Shown here one piece after another: positions 8,620 through 17,338 of a DNA stretch of 64,000 nucleotides. Below the pieces are notes generated by a model. It was given only the letters and a program-made list of their open reading frames with translations. It was not told the origin of the DNA and ran no database searches. The stretch is from CAWGHZ01 sp963775315 (GTDB taxonomy: Bacteria; Pseudomonadota; Alphaproteobacteria; MPNO01; DASWLB01). The stretch is taken from the NCBI GenBank assembly GCA_963775315.1, contig CAVZIN010000007.1, positions 1,798,001 through 1,862,000 on the forward strand, written 5' to 3'. How positions within the stretch are numbered: the first letter of the stretch is position 1; every line of letters begins with the position of its first letter. The translations under genes and the position numbers were made by a program.

Positions 8620-8775
8620 GAATGCTGTCGACCGTCGAGAGCGGGGCGCCGATCCGGGCAGTGGCCGAGCGGCTCGGGGTGAGCCCGAGCTCCATGTCGA
8701 AGCTGCACGCGCGCTACCGGACGACGCGCTCGTTGGCGCCCGACCGGCACGGCCGCGACCGGCTAACTGGACTGC
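8620..8775 (+). pseudogene. IS630-type transposase N-terminal scrap
   Basis: The frame encodes VESGAPIRAVAERLGVSPSS and MSKLHARYRTTRSLAPDRHG, matching the helix-turn-helix start of the IS630 transposase encoded nearby on the minus strand at 9708-10091. The rest is absent, and the sequence passes directly into a recombinase relic. It is probably the trace of an earlier insertion. Confidence 0.6.
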
Positions 8776-9131
8776 CGCGCGGCCAGCGTCGACCACATCA
8801 ACAACCGCACAGGGCTCCGCTATCGCGGTCGCATGTTCCGCATCAACGAGGTGCACCGCATCCTGACCAATTCCACCTATAGCGGCATGCACCACTACAA
8901 CCGAAAGGCCAGCAAGACCGGGAAGGCGAAGGACCATTCCGAGTGGATACCGATGGACGTGCCCGCCATCGTCACGCCCGACACGCTCGAAGAGGTCAAG
9001 CGCCAGCTCGCGCGGCGTCGGCCGAGCGTAACGCCCGCCCGTATCAGCAACGGGGCGATGCTCCTTACCCAGATTGCGAAGTGCCCACACTTCGGCGGAG
9101 GAATGTCACTCCGCACCGGAAAGGCCGGCTA

Positions 9132-10181
9132 GAGCGGATTCCGTTCATACGGAGCCGTATCCGGAGTTTGTGAAGTAGTTGGCGCATTCGGTTGGCGGGA
9201 CGCTGGCGAGGATGCGGCCGATCTCACGCCAGAGCTGTTCGACGGTGCGCGCTGCGGCCTTGCGGAGGTGCGCCTTGAGCTTGGAGAAGAGCTGCTCGAT
9301 GGGGTTGAAGTCTGGCGAGTAGGGCGGGAGGCGGAGGAGGGTGGCGCCGGCGGCCTCTATCGCGGCTTCGGCGCCGGCCACCTTGTGGGCGGGCAGGTTG
9401 TCCCAGATCACGATGTCGCCGGGCTTCAGCGTCGGTCGTAGCACCTCGCGGGCCCAGACCTGGAAGATGCTCCCGTTCATCGCCCGGTCGATCACCATGG
9501 GCGCCTCGATGCGGTCGGCCCGCAGCGCGCAGACCAGGGTGATGGTCTTCCAGTGGCCGTGCGGGATGGGCGCGACCAGCCGCTCGCCGCGCGGCGCCCG
9601 GCCGCGGAGCCGCGCCATCTTGGTCTGCGTCCCGGTCTCGTCGATGAACACCAGGCGGTGTGGATCGAGCCACGGCTGCACGCAGCGCCACAGATCGCGC
9701 TCCGCCTTTACGTCCGAGCGGTCCTGTTCGCTCGCATGGGCGGTCTTTTTTTGTACGTCAGCCCGCGGCGGGAGAAGAAGCGCCACACCGTCGACGGCAC
9801 CGTCGCGAGCCCGCGCCGGGCGAGGCCCTGGCACAACTCCGCCAGCGTCAGATCGGGCCGCTCCTTGACCTGGGCGAGCAGCCAGTCGGCATGGGCTTCG
9901 ATCGGTCCCGAGCGGTGGTCGCCGCCCTGCCGGTCGGGCCTCACCGAGCGGGTCAGCCGAAAGCGCGTGTGCAGCTTGGAAACGAAGCTCGGGCTCACCC
10001 CGAACCGGTCGGCCACCGTCCGGATCGGGGCACCGCCCTCGACGGCGGCAAGAACCCGCTCCCGAAGGTCGATCGAGTAGGCGCGGACCATGATCCCTCC
10101 ATGAACCATTCCGCACCCAAAGAATCACAGCACCGTCGCGCTGGGAATCCCCTGCCAATTCGGTCCGACCAGAAAGTGCTC
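9132..10181 (-). mobile_element. IS630-family insertion sequence flanked by CTAG
   Basis: The element is bounded by CTAG at 9129-9132 and 10181-10184, consistent with IS630 elements duplicating a TA dinucleotide. The ends share CTAGAGC in inverted orientation (left CTAGAGCGGATT, right complement CTAGAGCACTTT). It sits inside a serine recombinase relic and encodes a two-frame transposase on the minus strand. Confidence 0.75.
9145..10091 (-). CDS. IS630-family transposase (two frames, probable -1 frameshift)
   Basis: The first frame (10091 down to 9708) begins MVRAYSIDLRERVLAAVEGG with a helix-turn-helix. The second continues from KKTAHASEQDRSDVKAERDL and carries the DDE residues: FIDETGTQTKM, IWDNLPAHK and YSPDFNPIE. 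The frames meet at a run of seven A on the coding strand (complement of 9746-9752), where a -1 slip yields one protein of about 315 residues. Such slippage is known for IS630 relatives; here it is inferred. Both frames are open, so the element could be active. Confidence 0.8.
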
Positions 10182-10806
10182 TAGGCTATCGCTATTACAC
10201 ATGCTCGCACGCAGCCATCAAGGGCAAGCGTGCGTGCAAGGGGCGCAGCATCCCCATATGCGTATGCTGGACGAGATCGTGCTGTCTGCGCTCGAACAGA
10301 AGCTCCTGACGCCCGACCACCTCAAGGCCCTTTTCTCCGGGCTGGCCAAGCGCATTGCCGACCAGCAAGGCCAGTCGCAAGAACGGGAGAAGGACCTTCG
10401 ACGCGAACAGCGCCAGGTCGAAACCGCAATCAGCCGGTTGTACGAGGCGGTCGAGAAAGGCCTCGTTGCGGACGAAGACCTATTCCGGCGGAGGATGTCC
10501 GCCAATCAGCAGCGGCGTGACGAGCTGATCCGCCTTATCGCGCAGAACCGTCGCCGCCACGAGCTGCCACTGGGGAGCCTGTCGCGCCGCAACGTGGAGG
10601 CCTTTGGGCGCGCGCTCTGCTCCAAGCTGAGGGACCCGCGCTCCGGCCTCGCCAAAGCCTAGGTGCGGTTTCTGGTGGACCGCGTCATGGTGGGAGAGCG
10701 AGACATCGAAATCCGGGGTACGACTGCCGCCCTTCTTTCGGCGGCAGAAGACCCGGAATCCTTAGCCAGGGGCGAGGTGCCCAGTTCTGTACAGGAATGG
10801 CGGAGG

Positions 10807-11177
10807 GGGTGTCCGCTCGGCGACCCCAATTTCATCAGGGATTTCAGTCAGATATCGAGAAAGCCTTTTGCGCTACCCCCACGGCTACCCACACCCGAAG
10901 GCCGGATTTGGGCGAGCATGAGCGAGCGACGACGTATCAATTCGCTCGTCAACCGCGGTTTCGAACTCGTATGCCATACCCTTCTCCGTGATGAGGTGCC
11001 TCCCAGACGTGAAGCCTCCCTGTTACACTCACCGGGCCTTCGGGCCCGGTATTTTTTTGTTTTCAGGGCTTTGGGGGGGTCCCGGCGTGGCGCCATCGTT
11101 ATTAACGGCCGGCGTATGGGGCAGTAGTGGGGCAATTTTCGCCCGCACTTGCCCCACCAGAGGGTCGCGGGCCGGCG
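10807..11177. other. Non-coding remnant region
   Basis: About 370 bp with no gene I can support. The several overlapping frames show no family resemblance. It contains a clear factor-independent terminator (11032-11058). The base composition is a little lower in GC than the surroundings, fitting mobile-element debris. Confidence 0.4.
11032..11058 (+). terminator. Rho-independent terminator
   Basis: CCGGGCC-TTCG-GGCCCGG forms a 7-bp stem with a stable TTCG tetraloop, followed by TA and seven T. There is no intact gene immediately upstream, so it probably belonged to a lost gene. Confidence 0.7.
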
Positions 11178-11375
11178 CGGGACCAGGAGGCGACGACGTG
11201 CTGCTACGCGCGCTCGAACAAGTCCTGGGTCAACGATCCTTCGGGCGTCCGCTGGGAGTCGTTCTTCACGTTCGGCGAGGCGACGATCTACGGCGAGGAC
11301 GAAGCTCCGACTTCGCCCGAAACAAAGGCCTGCGCCGACGCCGCTCCAGACGCCCGCGCGGCACGCTGCTGCTAG
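11178..11375 (+). pseudogene. ArsI/CadI-like glyoxalase-fold protein, C-terminal remnant
   Basis: The frame reads ATTCCYARSNKSWVNDPSGV then RWESFFTFGEATIYG and ends with ...AARCC. Paired cysteines, the WVNDPSG(V)RWE motif and a terminal Cys pair are features of the vicinal-oxygen-chelate family that includes the ArsI C-As lyase and CadI. The N-terminal metal-binding half is missing. It ends 10 bp before the arsC start, so it was probably co-transcribed with arsC. Confidence 0.55.
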
Positions 11376-11754
11376 GAGGTGCGCCGTGTCATCATCTCAG
11401 CAAGCCAGTCGACCATACAACGTCCTGTTTTTGTGTACCGGAAATTCCGCCCGGTCGATCTTCGGCGAGGCGATCCTCAACAAGCTCGGCGCCGGCAAGT
11501 TCAAGGCCTACTCCGCGGGCTCGCATCCCGCGGGCCAAGTCAACCCGCACGCCCTCGCGCTCCTCGGCCAGTATGGGTTTCCCAGGGAAGGGCTACGGTC
11601 CAAGAACTGGGACGAGTTCGCGCGGCCGGGCGCACCCGAGCTCGATTTCGTATTCACCGTCTGCGACAAGGCCGCGGCCGAGGTCTGCCCGATCTGGCCG
11701 GGTCAGCCAATGACGGTGGCCTGACGGGTTTTTTGGACCAGCGGCACAGAGAGG

Positions 11755-12629
11755 TTATTGCATCGGTGCGCCCCGATCCAGCGGCGGCGGGAACGGGTTG
11801 AACGCCTGCGGCGCGGGAGGCCGATATCCCAGTGACGAGTGCGGCCTGCGGGTGTTGTAGTGGTTGCGCCATTGCTCGATGACGATCCGGGCCTCCTTGA
11901 GGCTGTAGAAGATCTCGCCGTTCAGCAGCTCGTCGCGCAGCTTGCCGTTGAACAACTCGCAGTAGCCGTTCTCCCAAGGGCTGCCGGGTTCGATGTAGAG
12001 CGTCTTGGCGCCGAGCCGGGCGAACCAGTCGCGCACGATCCTGGCCGTCATCTCCGGGCCGTTGTCGGACCGGATGTGCTCGGGAACACCACGCACCAGC
12101 ATGACGTCGGCCATCGTCTCGATGACGCCGAAGCTGTTGATCCGGCGAGCGACGCGGATCGCCAGGCATTCTCGCGTGTACTCGTCGATCAGCGTCAGCA
12201 GCCGAACCTTGCGGCCGTCGTGCGTTTGGGCCTCGACGAAGTCGTAGCTCCACACGTGATTGCGCCGCTCCGGCCGCAACCGGATGCAGGACCCAGCATT
12301 GAGCCAGAGACGGCTTCTGGGCTTGTGTTTCCTGGGAACCTTCAGCCCCTCGCGGCGCCAGATCCGTTGCACGCGGTCCGTGCCAACATTCCAGCCGCCA
12401 TCGCGAAGCAGCGACGTGATCCGCCGGTAGCCATAGCGGCCATATTCGGATGCCAGCGTTACGATCGCCCCCGTGAGCGCGTCTTCGTCGGCACAAACGA
12501 TCGACGCATAACGCTGCGTGCCACGCGGCTGACCGACCAGCCGGCAGGCGTGACGCTCCGAGAGCCGGTACTTCTCCCGAACCCGATCGACCGCCTGCCG
12601 GCGCCGTTCGGGGCTTACAAGTTTCCCGA
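11755..12629 (-). CDS. IS3-family transposase OrfB (made as an OrfAB frameshift product)
   Basis: An integrase-core (rve) transposase follows the HTH_21-like segment YGRYGYRRITSLLRDGGWNV. DDE motifs are visible: WSYDFVEA, RSDNGPEM, and GSPWENGYCE. The end is GAPMQ-stop at 11755. There is no obvious independent start near the domain border. On the coding strand the heptamer GGGAAAC (complement of 12621-12627) lies just before the orfA stop in the register G GGA AAC, a canonical -1 slippery site that joins orfA to this frame. Confidence 0.85.
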
Positions 12630-12893
12630 GGCGAGATCCTTCAGGACCTGCTTCTCGAGCGAGAGGTCGGCAACCAGACGCCTGAGCCGGGCATTCTCCT
12701 TCTCAAGGTCCTTCATCCGCTTGGCCTGCTCAAGCTGCAGCCCGCCATACTCCTTGCGCCAGCGGTAGTAGCTCTGCTCCGAGATCCCGGCTTCACGGCA
12801 AGCAATCTGGGTTGACTTGCCCTGACCCATCGCCACCTCGATCTGGCGCAGCAGCGTCACGATCTGCTCCGCCCCAAACCTCTTCTTCGGCAT
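12615..12893 (-). CDS. IS3-family transposase OrfA
   Basis: The 92-residue protein (MPKKRFGAEQIVTLLRQIEV) has a helix-turn-helix (TQIACREAGISEQSYYRWRK) and a leucine-zipper-like tail (LEKENARLRRLVADLSLEKQ). This is the standard layout of the IS3-family DNA-binding subunit. It overlaps the OrfB frame through the slippery heptamer noted for OrfB. Confidence 0.88.
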   Translation of the reverse strand: MPKKRFGAEQIVTLLRQIEVAMGQGKSTQIACREAGISEQSYYRWRKEYGGLQLEQAKRMKDLEKENARLRRLVADLSLEKQVLKDLASGNL

Positions 12894-13200
12894 GACCAGC
12901 TCCTTTCCAAGACAGTTTCTCTCAAACCGCTTGGTTCAAAAAAGCCCGGTCAGGTCAACGGCACATTGGGGTGTCCCCGATCCGGCGGCGGCCACCGGCA
13001 GCGAGGAGGCGATCGAACGCGCCTTTCGCGACGCCTTTATGACGTTGCGGCGCCGCATCGAGCTGTTCGCGAGCCTGCCGGTCAGTAACCTGGACAAGTT
13101 GTCGCTGAAGAAGCGCCTCGACGAGATCGGCAAGACGAACGCGGAAAAGTCTCCGACGCGATAGGGCGCAGTCGGCTCGCGACGCGATCCACCGTCCTGC

Positions 13201-14310
13201 CTAGTTCAGTCGACGGCGAAACATCCAGCTCGCACTCACCAGGGTGATGGCTGCAATCACAGCCATCGGCCACAACCGGCTGTAGATCAGGCTCGCCGGA
13301 AGCCCTTCGAGGAACGTGCCGCGGACGATGATCAGAAAGTAGCGCATCGGATTGACGAGCGTGAGGTCCTGAATGATCGGCGGCATGTTGGCGATCGGTG
13401 TGGCAAAGCCGGACAGGATCACCGCCGGCACGACGAACAGAAAAGCGCCCAAAATCGCCTGTTGCTGGGTGCGCGAGATCGACGAGATCATCAGCCCGAC
13501 GCCGATGACGGAGAGAATGTAAAGGAACATCCCGGCATAGAGCAGAAGCAGGTCGCCGCGGAGCGGCACGCCGAACCAGAATACGCCGACGACGACGATC
13601 GCGGTTCCCTCCACCAATCCGATGATCATGGCCGGCGAGGATTTCCCGACGAGAATCTCGAAGGGCCGGAACGGCGTCACCAGGAGCTGCTCGAACGTCC
13701 CGACCTCGCGCTCGCGTGCCACCGAGAGCGCGGTCACGACGGTGGTCACGACCAAGGTCAAAAGCGCGACGATGCCTGGTACAATGAACCACTGGCTTTC
13801 CAGATTGGGGTTGAACCAGGAACGGAGGACAAGCTGCGCCGGGGGAGCCGCCTCGCCGTGTGCGGTCAGCCATTCCGCGTTGAATTCGGAAACGATGCGG
13901 CTCGCGTACCCGAGAACGATCAGAGCTGTGTTGGACTCCCTGCCATCAACGATGAGTTGAACCGTCGCCGGGCGATGCGCGATCAGGTCGCGCGAGAAAT
14001 TCTGGCCCAAATGGACAACGAGGCGCGCCTGCTTTGGATCGATCACCTTGGCGATGTCGGCCTGCCGCGACAGGTGGCCGACGATATCGAACGAGGGCGA
14101 GCCTTCGAATCGGGCGACGAGCTGGCGCGACGCCAGCCCGGAATCCTCGTTATAGATCGCGGTCGCGACGTGATTGACGTCGAACGTCGCCGCATAGCCG
14201 AAAACAAGAAGCTGCAGGATCGGCGGGCCAATAATGACGCTTCGGCTCCTCTTGTCCTTCCAGACCGCCAGGAATTCCTTGACGATCAATGCCCAGATGC
14301 GTGCCCACAT
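13201..14310 (-). CDS. ABC-2 type transporter permease (exporter subunit, YhhJ-like)
   Basis: The 369-residue protein has one N-terminal membrane helix (SRSVIIGPPILQLLVFGYAA), a large extracytoplasmic domain of about 140 residues and five to six C-terminal helices (GIVALLTLVVTTVVTALSVA onward). It retains the family motif EREVGTFEQLLVTP. It is the last gene of a four-gene exporter operon (HlyD, tandem ATPase, two permeases) and ends 36 bp from the convergent arsC stop. The substrate is unknown; systems of this layout export drugs or envelope components. Confidence 0.88.
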   Translation of the reverse strand: MWARIWALIVKEFLAVWKDKRSRSVIIGPPILQLLVFGYAATFDVNHVATAIYNEDSGLASRQLVARFEGSPSFDIVGHLSRQADIAKVIDPKQARLVVHLGQNFSRDLIAHRPATVQLIVDGRESNTALIVLGYASRIVSEFNAEWLTAHGEAAPPAQLVLRSWFNPNLESQWFIVPGIVALLTLVVTTVVTALSVAREREVGTFEQLLVTPFRPFEILVGKSSPAMIIGLVEGTAIVVVGVFWFGVPLRGDLLLLYAGMFLYILSVIGVGLMISSISRTQQQAILGAFLFVVPAVILSGFATPIANMPPIIQDLTLVNPMRYFLIIVRGTFLEGLPASLIYSRLWPMAVIAAITLVSASWMFRRRLN

Positions 14311-14323
14311 GCGTGCCGGCGTC

Positions 14324-15505
14324 CTATTGCAGAGACTTGCGCGTCTTGCGCCAGGTCAGGCCCAGGAACACCGTCGCCATCAGAAGCAGCGCAGCCCCGT
14401 TCGTGAGCACTACGGACCAGATCGTCCCGGCCAGGAACAGCGTTTGCAGGGACGCCACGAAATAGCGGGCCGGCATGACGTAGGTGATCCACTGCACGAC
14501 GCGCGGCATGCTGTCGATGTCGAAGATGAACCCGGACAGGATGAACGCAGGCAGGAACGCGACCATGATCGCGATCTGCCCGGCGACGAACTGGCTACGC
14601 GCAACGGTCGAGATCAACAGTCCCATTCCGAGGGCGGCCAGCATGAACAGGGCCGAAATGGCCGACAGCACGACCACGGACCCGCGCAGCGGCACGCCGA
14701 AGACCCAGACCGCCATTGTGGCCGACAGCGCCATGCCTCCCATGCCGAGCAGGAAATAGGGAATGAGCTTGCCGAGTAGGATCTCGCTGACCCCGACCGG
14801 CGTGACCATCAACGCCTCCATGGTGCCGCGCTCCCATTCGCGGGCGACCACCATAGCGGTCAGCAACGCCCCGATCAGCGTCATGATGATGGCGATCAAC
14901 CCAGGGATCAGGAAGTTTCGGCTTCGAACCTCGGCGTTGAACCAGACCCGCTGTTGGACGGCGACCGGGGGCGTAAGCGCGACACCCTGATCGAGCGCAC
15001 GTTGCGATAGCCAGTTCTGCCATATGCCGTCCATATAGCCGCCGACGATCCGCGCGGTGTTGGCATCGGTCCCGTTGACGATCACCTGGATCGGCGCCCC
15101 TCCGGGAGATCGGATTCGGCGGGAGAAATCGCTGCGGAGGACAACGATCGCATCGGCCGTTCCCGCGATCAGGTCGCGGTCGGCGACGCGACGGTCCCGC
15201 ACGATGCTCGCCGCGAAGTAGCGCGAGTTGAACAAAGAAGCGACGAAGCTTGCGGTGTCGTTCGTCGGGTTCTCGATGACGACCGCGACAGGGACATGCT
15301 CGGCGTCCAGCGACACCCCGTATCCGAACACGAGCAATAATATCGCCGGCAGGACGAACGCGATGGCGATGCTGCTGGGGTCGCGCAGGATTTGCCGCGT
15401 CTCCTTCAGAACGAGGCCGCGCAGGCGCACGTGCGACACGCCGCCGGCGGCCGGTGCGGGATCGCCGCCTGTACGGGCGACGGAGTTGTCTTTCCGGCGC
15501 CTCAC
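14324..15505 (-). CDS. ABC-2 type transporter permease (second subunit)
   Basis: The 393-residue paralogue of the next gene has the same topology: an N-terminal helix near residues 45-66 (SSIAIAFVLPAILLLVFGYG), an extracytoplasmic domain, and C-terminal helices starting LIPGLIAIIMTLIGALLTAM. The motif EWERGTMEALMVTPVG is typical of ABC-2 exporters. It overlaps the ATPase stop by 4 bp (ATGA) and precedes the other permease by 13 bp. The two probably form a heterodimeric channel. Confidence 0.88.
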   Translation of the reverse strand: MRRRKDNSVARTGGDPAPAAGGVSHVRLRGLVLKETRQILRDPSSIAIAFVLPAILLLVFGYGVSLDAEHVPVAVVIENPTNDTASFVASLFNSRYFAASIVRDRRVADRDLIAGTADAIVVLRSDFSRRIRSPGGAPIQVIVNGTDANTARIVGGYMDGIWQNWLSQRALDQGVALTPPVAVQQRVWFNAEVRSRNFLIPGLIAIIMTLIGALLTAMVVAREWERGTMEALMVTPVGVSEILLGKLIPYFLLGMGGMALSATMAVWVFGVPLRGSVVVLSAISALFMLAALGMGLLISTVARSQFVAGQIAIMVAFLPAFILSGFIFDIDSMPRVVQWITYVMPARYFVASLQTLFLAGTIWSVVLTNGAALLLMATVFLGLTWRKTRKSLQ

Positions 15506-17328
15506 TGTGGATGCTCCCGGTCGTACCCCTCGATCAGGTCGACGAACGCGTCCTCCAATGTCGGGTCGGGGGCGTCGGCGCTACGATGCGCATTCTTCAA
15601 ATCTTCCGGCGTGCCGGCGGCCACCAGCCTGCCGCGATAGATGATTCCAATGCGGTCGCAGTACTCCGCTTCCTCCATGAAATGAGTCGTGACCATGACC
15701 GTGACCCCCGCCGCCGCCATGGCATTGATGCGCGCCCAGAATTCCCGCCGCACCAGGGGGTCCACCCCGGACGTCGGCTCGTCCAGGAACAGGACGCCGG
15801 GCTCGTGCATGATCGCGCAGGCGAGCGAGAGGCGCTGCTTGTAGCCGAGCGGCAGGGTGTCACTAATCGTGTCCGCATAGGGTGTCAGACCGAATTCCGC
15901 GAGCTCCATTTCGATCCGGCGCGTCTGGGCCCGGCCCGTGAGCCCGTAGGCGCTGGCAAAAAAGCGGAGGTTCTGCCGAACGTTCATGTTTCCGTAGAGC
16001 GAGAACTTCTGGGCCATGTAGCCGATATGACCGCGTGCGACGGCGGCGGCCCGGCGCAAATCGATGCCCAGCACCAATGCCTTGCCGTCGCTCGGTGGCA
16101 GGAGGCCGCAGAGCATCTTGAAGGTGGTGGACTTGCCGGCGCCGTTCGGCCCCAACAGCCCGAAAATCTCTCCTCGGTCGACCATGAAATCGACGTGATC
16201 GACAGCCGTGAAGTCGCCGAATTTCCGCACCAGGCCAGCGACCTCGATCACGCTCGCCTTCTGACCCTCGATGGCTGGCGGCGCCTGCTTTGTCGCACCG
16301 GGTGCAGTCTGCTCCACGCCACGCTTACCCGCGCTTCGCGAGGGCCCTGCCGCGGCAGCGATCGGCGTCGGCCCGGTCTTGCCGTCCGGCGTTCCTTCTT
16401 TGAGCAGGGATATGAAGGCATCCTCGAAGGCAGGCGCGACGGCTGCGACGGTCGCCCTGCCCGCCTTCAGTTCTTGGCAGCACCGGGCGAGATCTTCGGC
16501 ACCCGCCTCTCGCGAGACCAGCACCCGGACGTCGCGTCCCTTGATGATGGCGTCGATGACGTGTGGCAGCCGGCGGACCTCGTCAAGAATGGCACGCCGG
16601 CCGAAGCCTTCCCCGCGTACAGCAAAGGTGCGCCCCTCCATCCGTGCGGCGAAGGTTTGCGGTGTGCCCGTGGCCAGAAGGCGGCCTTCGTTCAGCAGAA
16701 GGACGTCGTCGCAGCGCTCGGCCTCGTCGAGATACGCCGTGGCCCACAGCACGCTCACCCCATCCTCGACAAGGGGGTGCACGATGTTCCAGAGTTCGCG
16801 CCGCGAAACGGGATCGACGCCGACGCTGGGTTCGTCGAGAAGAAGAAGCCGGGGTGGGTGGACCAGGGTGCAGGCAAGGCCAAGCTTCTGCTTCATGCCG
16901 CCCGAGAGTCGCCCCGCCAGGCGCGACCGGAACGGCGCGAGGCCCGTAAACGCCATCAGGTGCTCAAAGCGGCTCCGGCGCTCCGCGCCGGCGAGCCCCT
17001 GGAGGTCGGCGTAAAGCGCGAGATTTTCGGAGACGGTCAGGTCTTCGTAGAGCCCGAACCGTTGCGGCATATAGCCGATGCTCGACTGGACCCGCCGGGC
17101 CTGGACGGCCGTGTCGAGGCCAAGGACGGAGACCGCGCCGGAATCCGGATCGAGCAGGCCGGTGAGAAGGCGCATCAAGGTCGTCTTGCCCGCACCGTCG
17201 GGTCCCACGAGACCGGTGATCTGTCCCGATTGAACGGTTGCGGAAAGCCCGTCGAGCGCGGTGACCGTGCGACCTCCCGCGGCAAACCGCTTCGTCACGT
17301 CTTGGAGCTCGATGACGGGGGCTGTCAC
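15502..17328 (-). CDS. ABC exporter ATPase with two nucleotide-binding domains (YhiH/RbbA-like)
   Basis: The 608-residue protein has two complete NBDs. NBD1 (about 5-215) has GPDGAGKT, LSGGMKQK and LLLLDEPSVGVDP. NBD2 (about 320-545) has GPNGAGKS, LPLGYKQR and VLFLDEPTSGVDP. The switch histidine is present in NBD2 (TTHFMEEAEYCD) but Tyr in NBD1 (ATAYLDEAERCD), and the NBD2 signature is LPLG instead of LSGG. One ATP site is therefore probably degenerate, as in RbbA-type proteins. It energises the two permeases encoded downstream, with the HlyD protein upstream as periplasmic adaptor. Confidence 0.9.
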   Translation of the reverse strand: MTAPVIELQDVTKRFAAGGRTVTALDGLSATVQSGQITGLVGPDGAGKTTLMRLLTGLLDPDSGAVSVLGLDTAVQARRVQSSIGYMPQRFGLYEDLTVSENLALYADLQGLAGAERRSRFEHLMAFTGLAPFRSRLAGRLSGGMKQKLGLACTLVHPPRLLLLDEPSVGVDPVSRRELWNIVHPLVEDGVSVLWATAYLDEAERCDDVLLLNEGRLLATGTPQTFAARMEGRTFAVRGEGFGRRAILDEVRRLPHVIDAIIKGRDVRVLVSREAGAEDLARCCQELKAGRATVAAVAPAFEDAFISLLKEGTPDGKTGPTPIAAAAGPSRSAGKRGVEQTAPGATKQAPPAIEGQKASVIEVAGLVRKFGDFTAVDHVDFMVDRGEIFGLLGPNGAGKSTTFKMLCGLLPPSDGKALVLGIDLRRAAAVARGHIGYMAQKFSLYGNMNVRQNLRFFASAYGLTGRAQTRRIEMELAEFGLTPYADTISDTLPLGYKQRLSLACAIMHEPGVLFLDEPTSGVDPLVRREFWARINAMAAAGVTVMVTTHFMEEAEYCDRIGIIYRGRLVAAGTPEDLKNAHRSADAPDPTLEDAFVDLIEGYDREHPQ

Positions 17329-17338
17329 GAAACGGCCT

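Larger units (their letters stand above)
8785..10806 (+). pseudogene. Large serine recombinase relic, split by IS630 and further broken
   Basis: The left part (8785-9129) encodes the recombinase domain (MFRINEVHRILTNSTYSGMH; TPDTLEEVKRQLARRRPSVT) and the start of the zinc ribbon, with the usual second Cys changed (CPHFGG). The right part (from 10185) continues YRYYTCSHAAIKGKRACKGR, a coiled-coil and LALxSKL-type tail, ending around SSVQEWRRG. The N-terminal catalytic resolvase domain is missing. Further lesions are a two-base insertion near 10255-10257 and an in-frame TAG at 10660-10662. It is non-functional. Confidence 0.7.
11717..12957 (-). mobile_element. IS3-family insertion sequence in arsC, 4-bp target duplication ACGG
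   Basis: The element is 1241 bp. Its ends are imperfect inverted repeats, left TGGCCTGACGGGTTTTTTGG and right complement TGACCTGACCGGGCTTTTTT. It is flanked by ACGG at 11713-11716 and 12958-12961. It encodes orfA and orfB on the minus strand. The intact duplication and intact orfs suggest a recent insertion. Confidence 0.85.
11386..13164 (+). pseudogene. arsC: Arsenate reductase (thioredoxin-linked type), interrupted by an IS3-family element
   Basis: The start is the GTG at 11386 behind a strong AGGAGGT. The first 110 codons carry the low-molecular-weight-phosphatase P-loop CTGNSARS, and later CDKAAAEVCPIWPGQPMT. The frame is then broken by an insertion sequence and resumes at 12958 with ACG GCA CAT TGG GGT (TAHWGVPDP...) to 13164. 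Precise removal of the element and one copy of the ACGG duplication restores an uninterrupted protein of 177 residues. It would reduce arsenate to arsenite for the ACR3 pump encoded at 19121. Confidence 0.85.

Noticed and set aside
10955..10980. T-loop-like GGTTTCGAACTC suggesting a tRNA remnant
   Set aside because: No acceptor or anticodon stem can be paired around it.
10988..11713. 241-codon frame overlapping the start of arsC
   Set aside because: It overlaps the clear ArsI-like and ArsC frames, with Arg/Ser/Pro-rich low-information translation.
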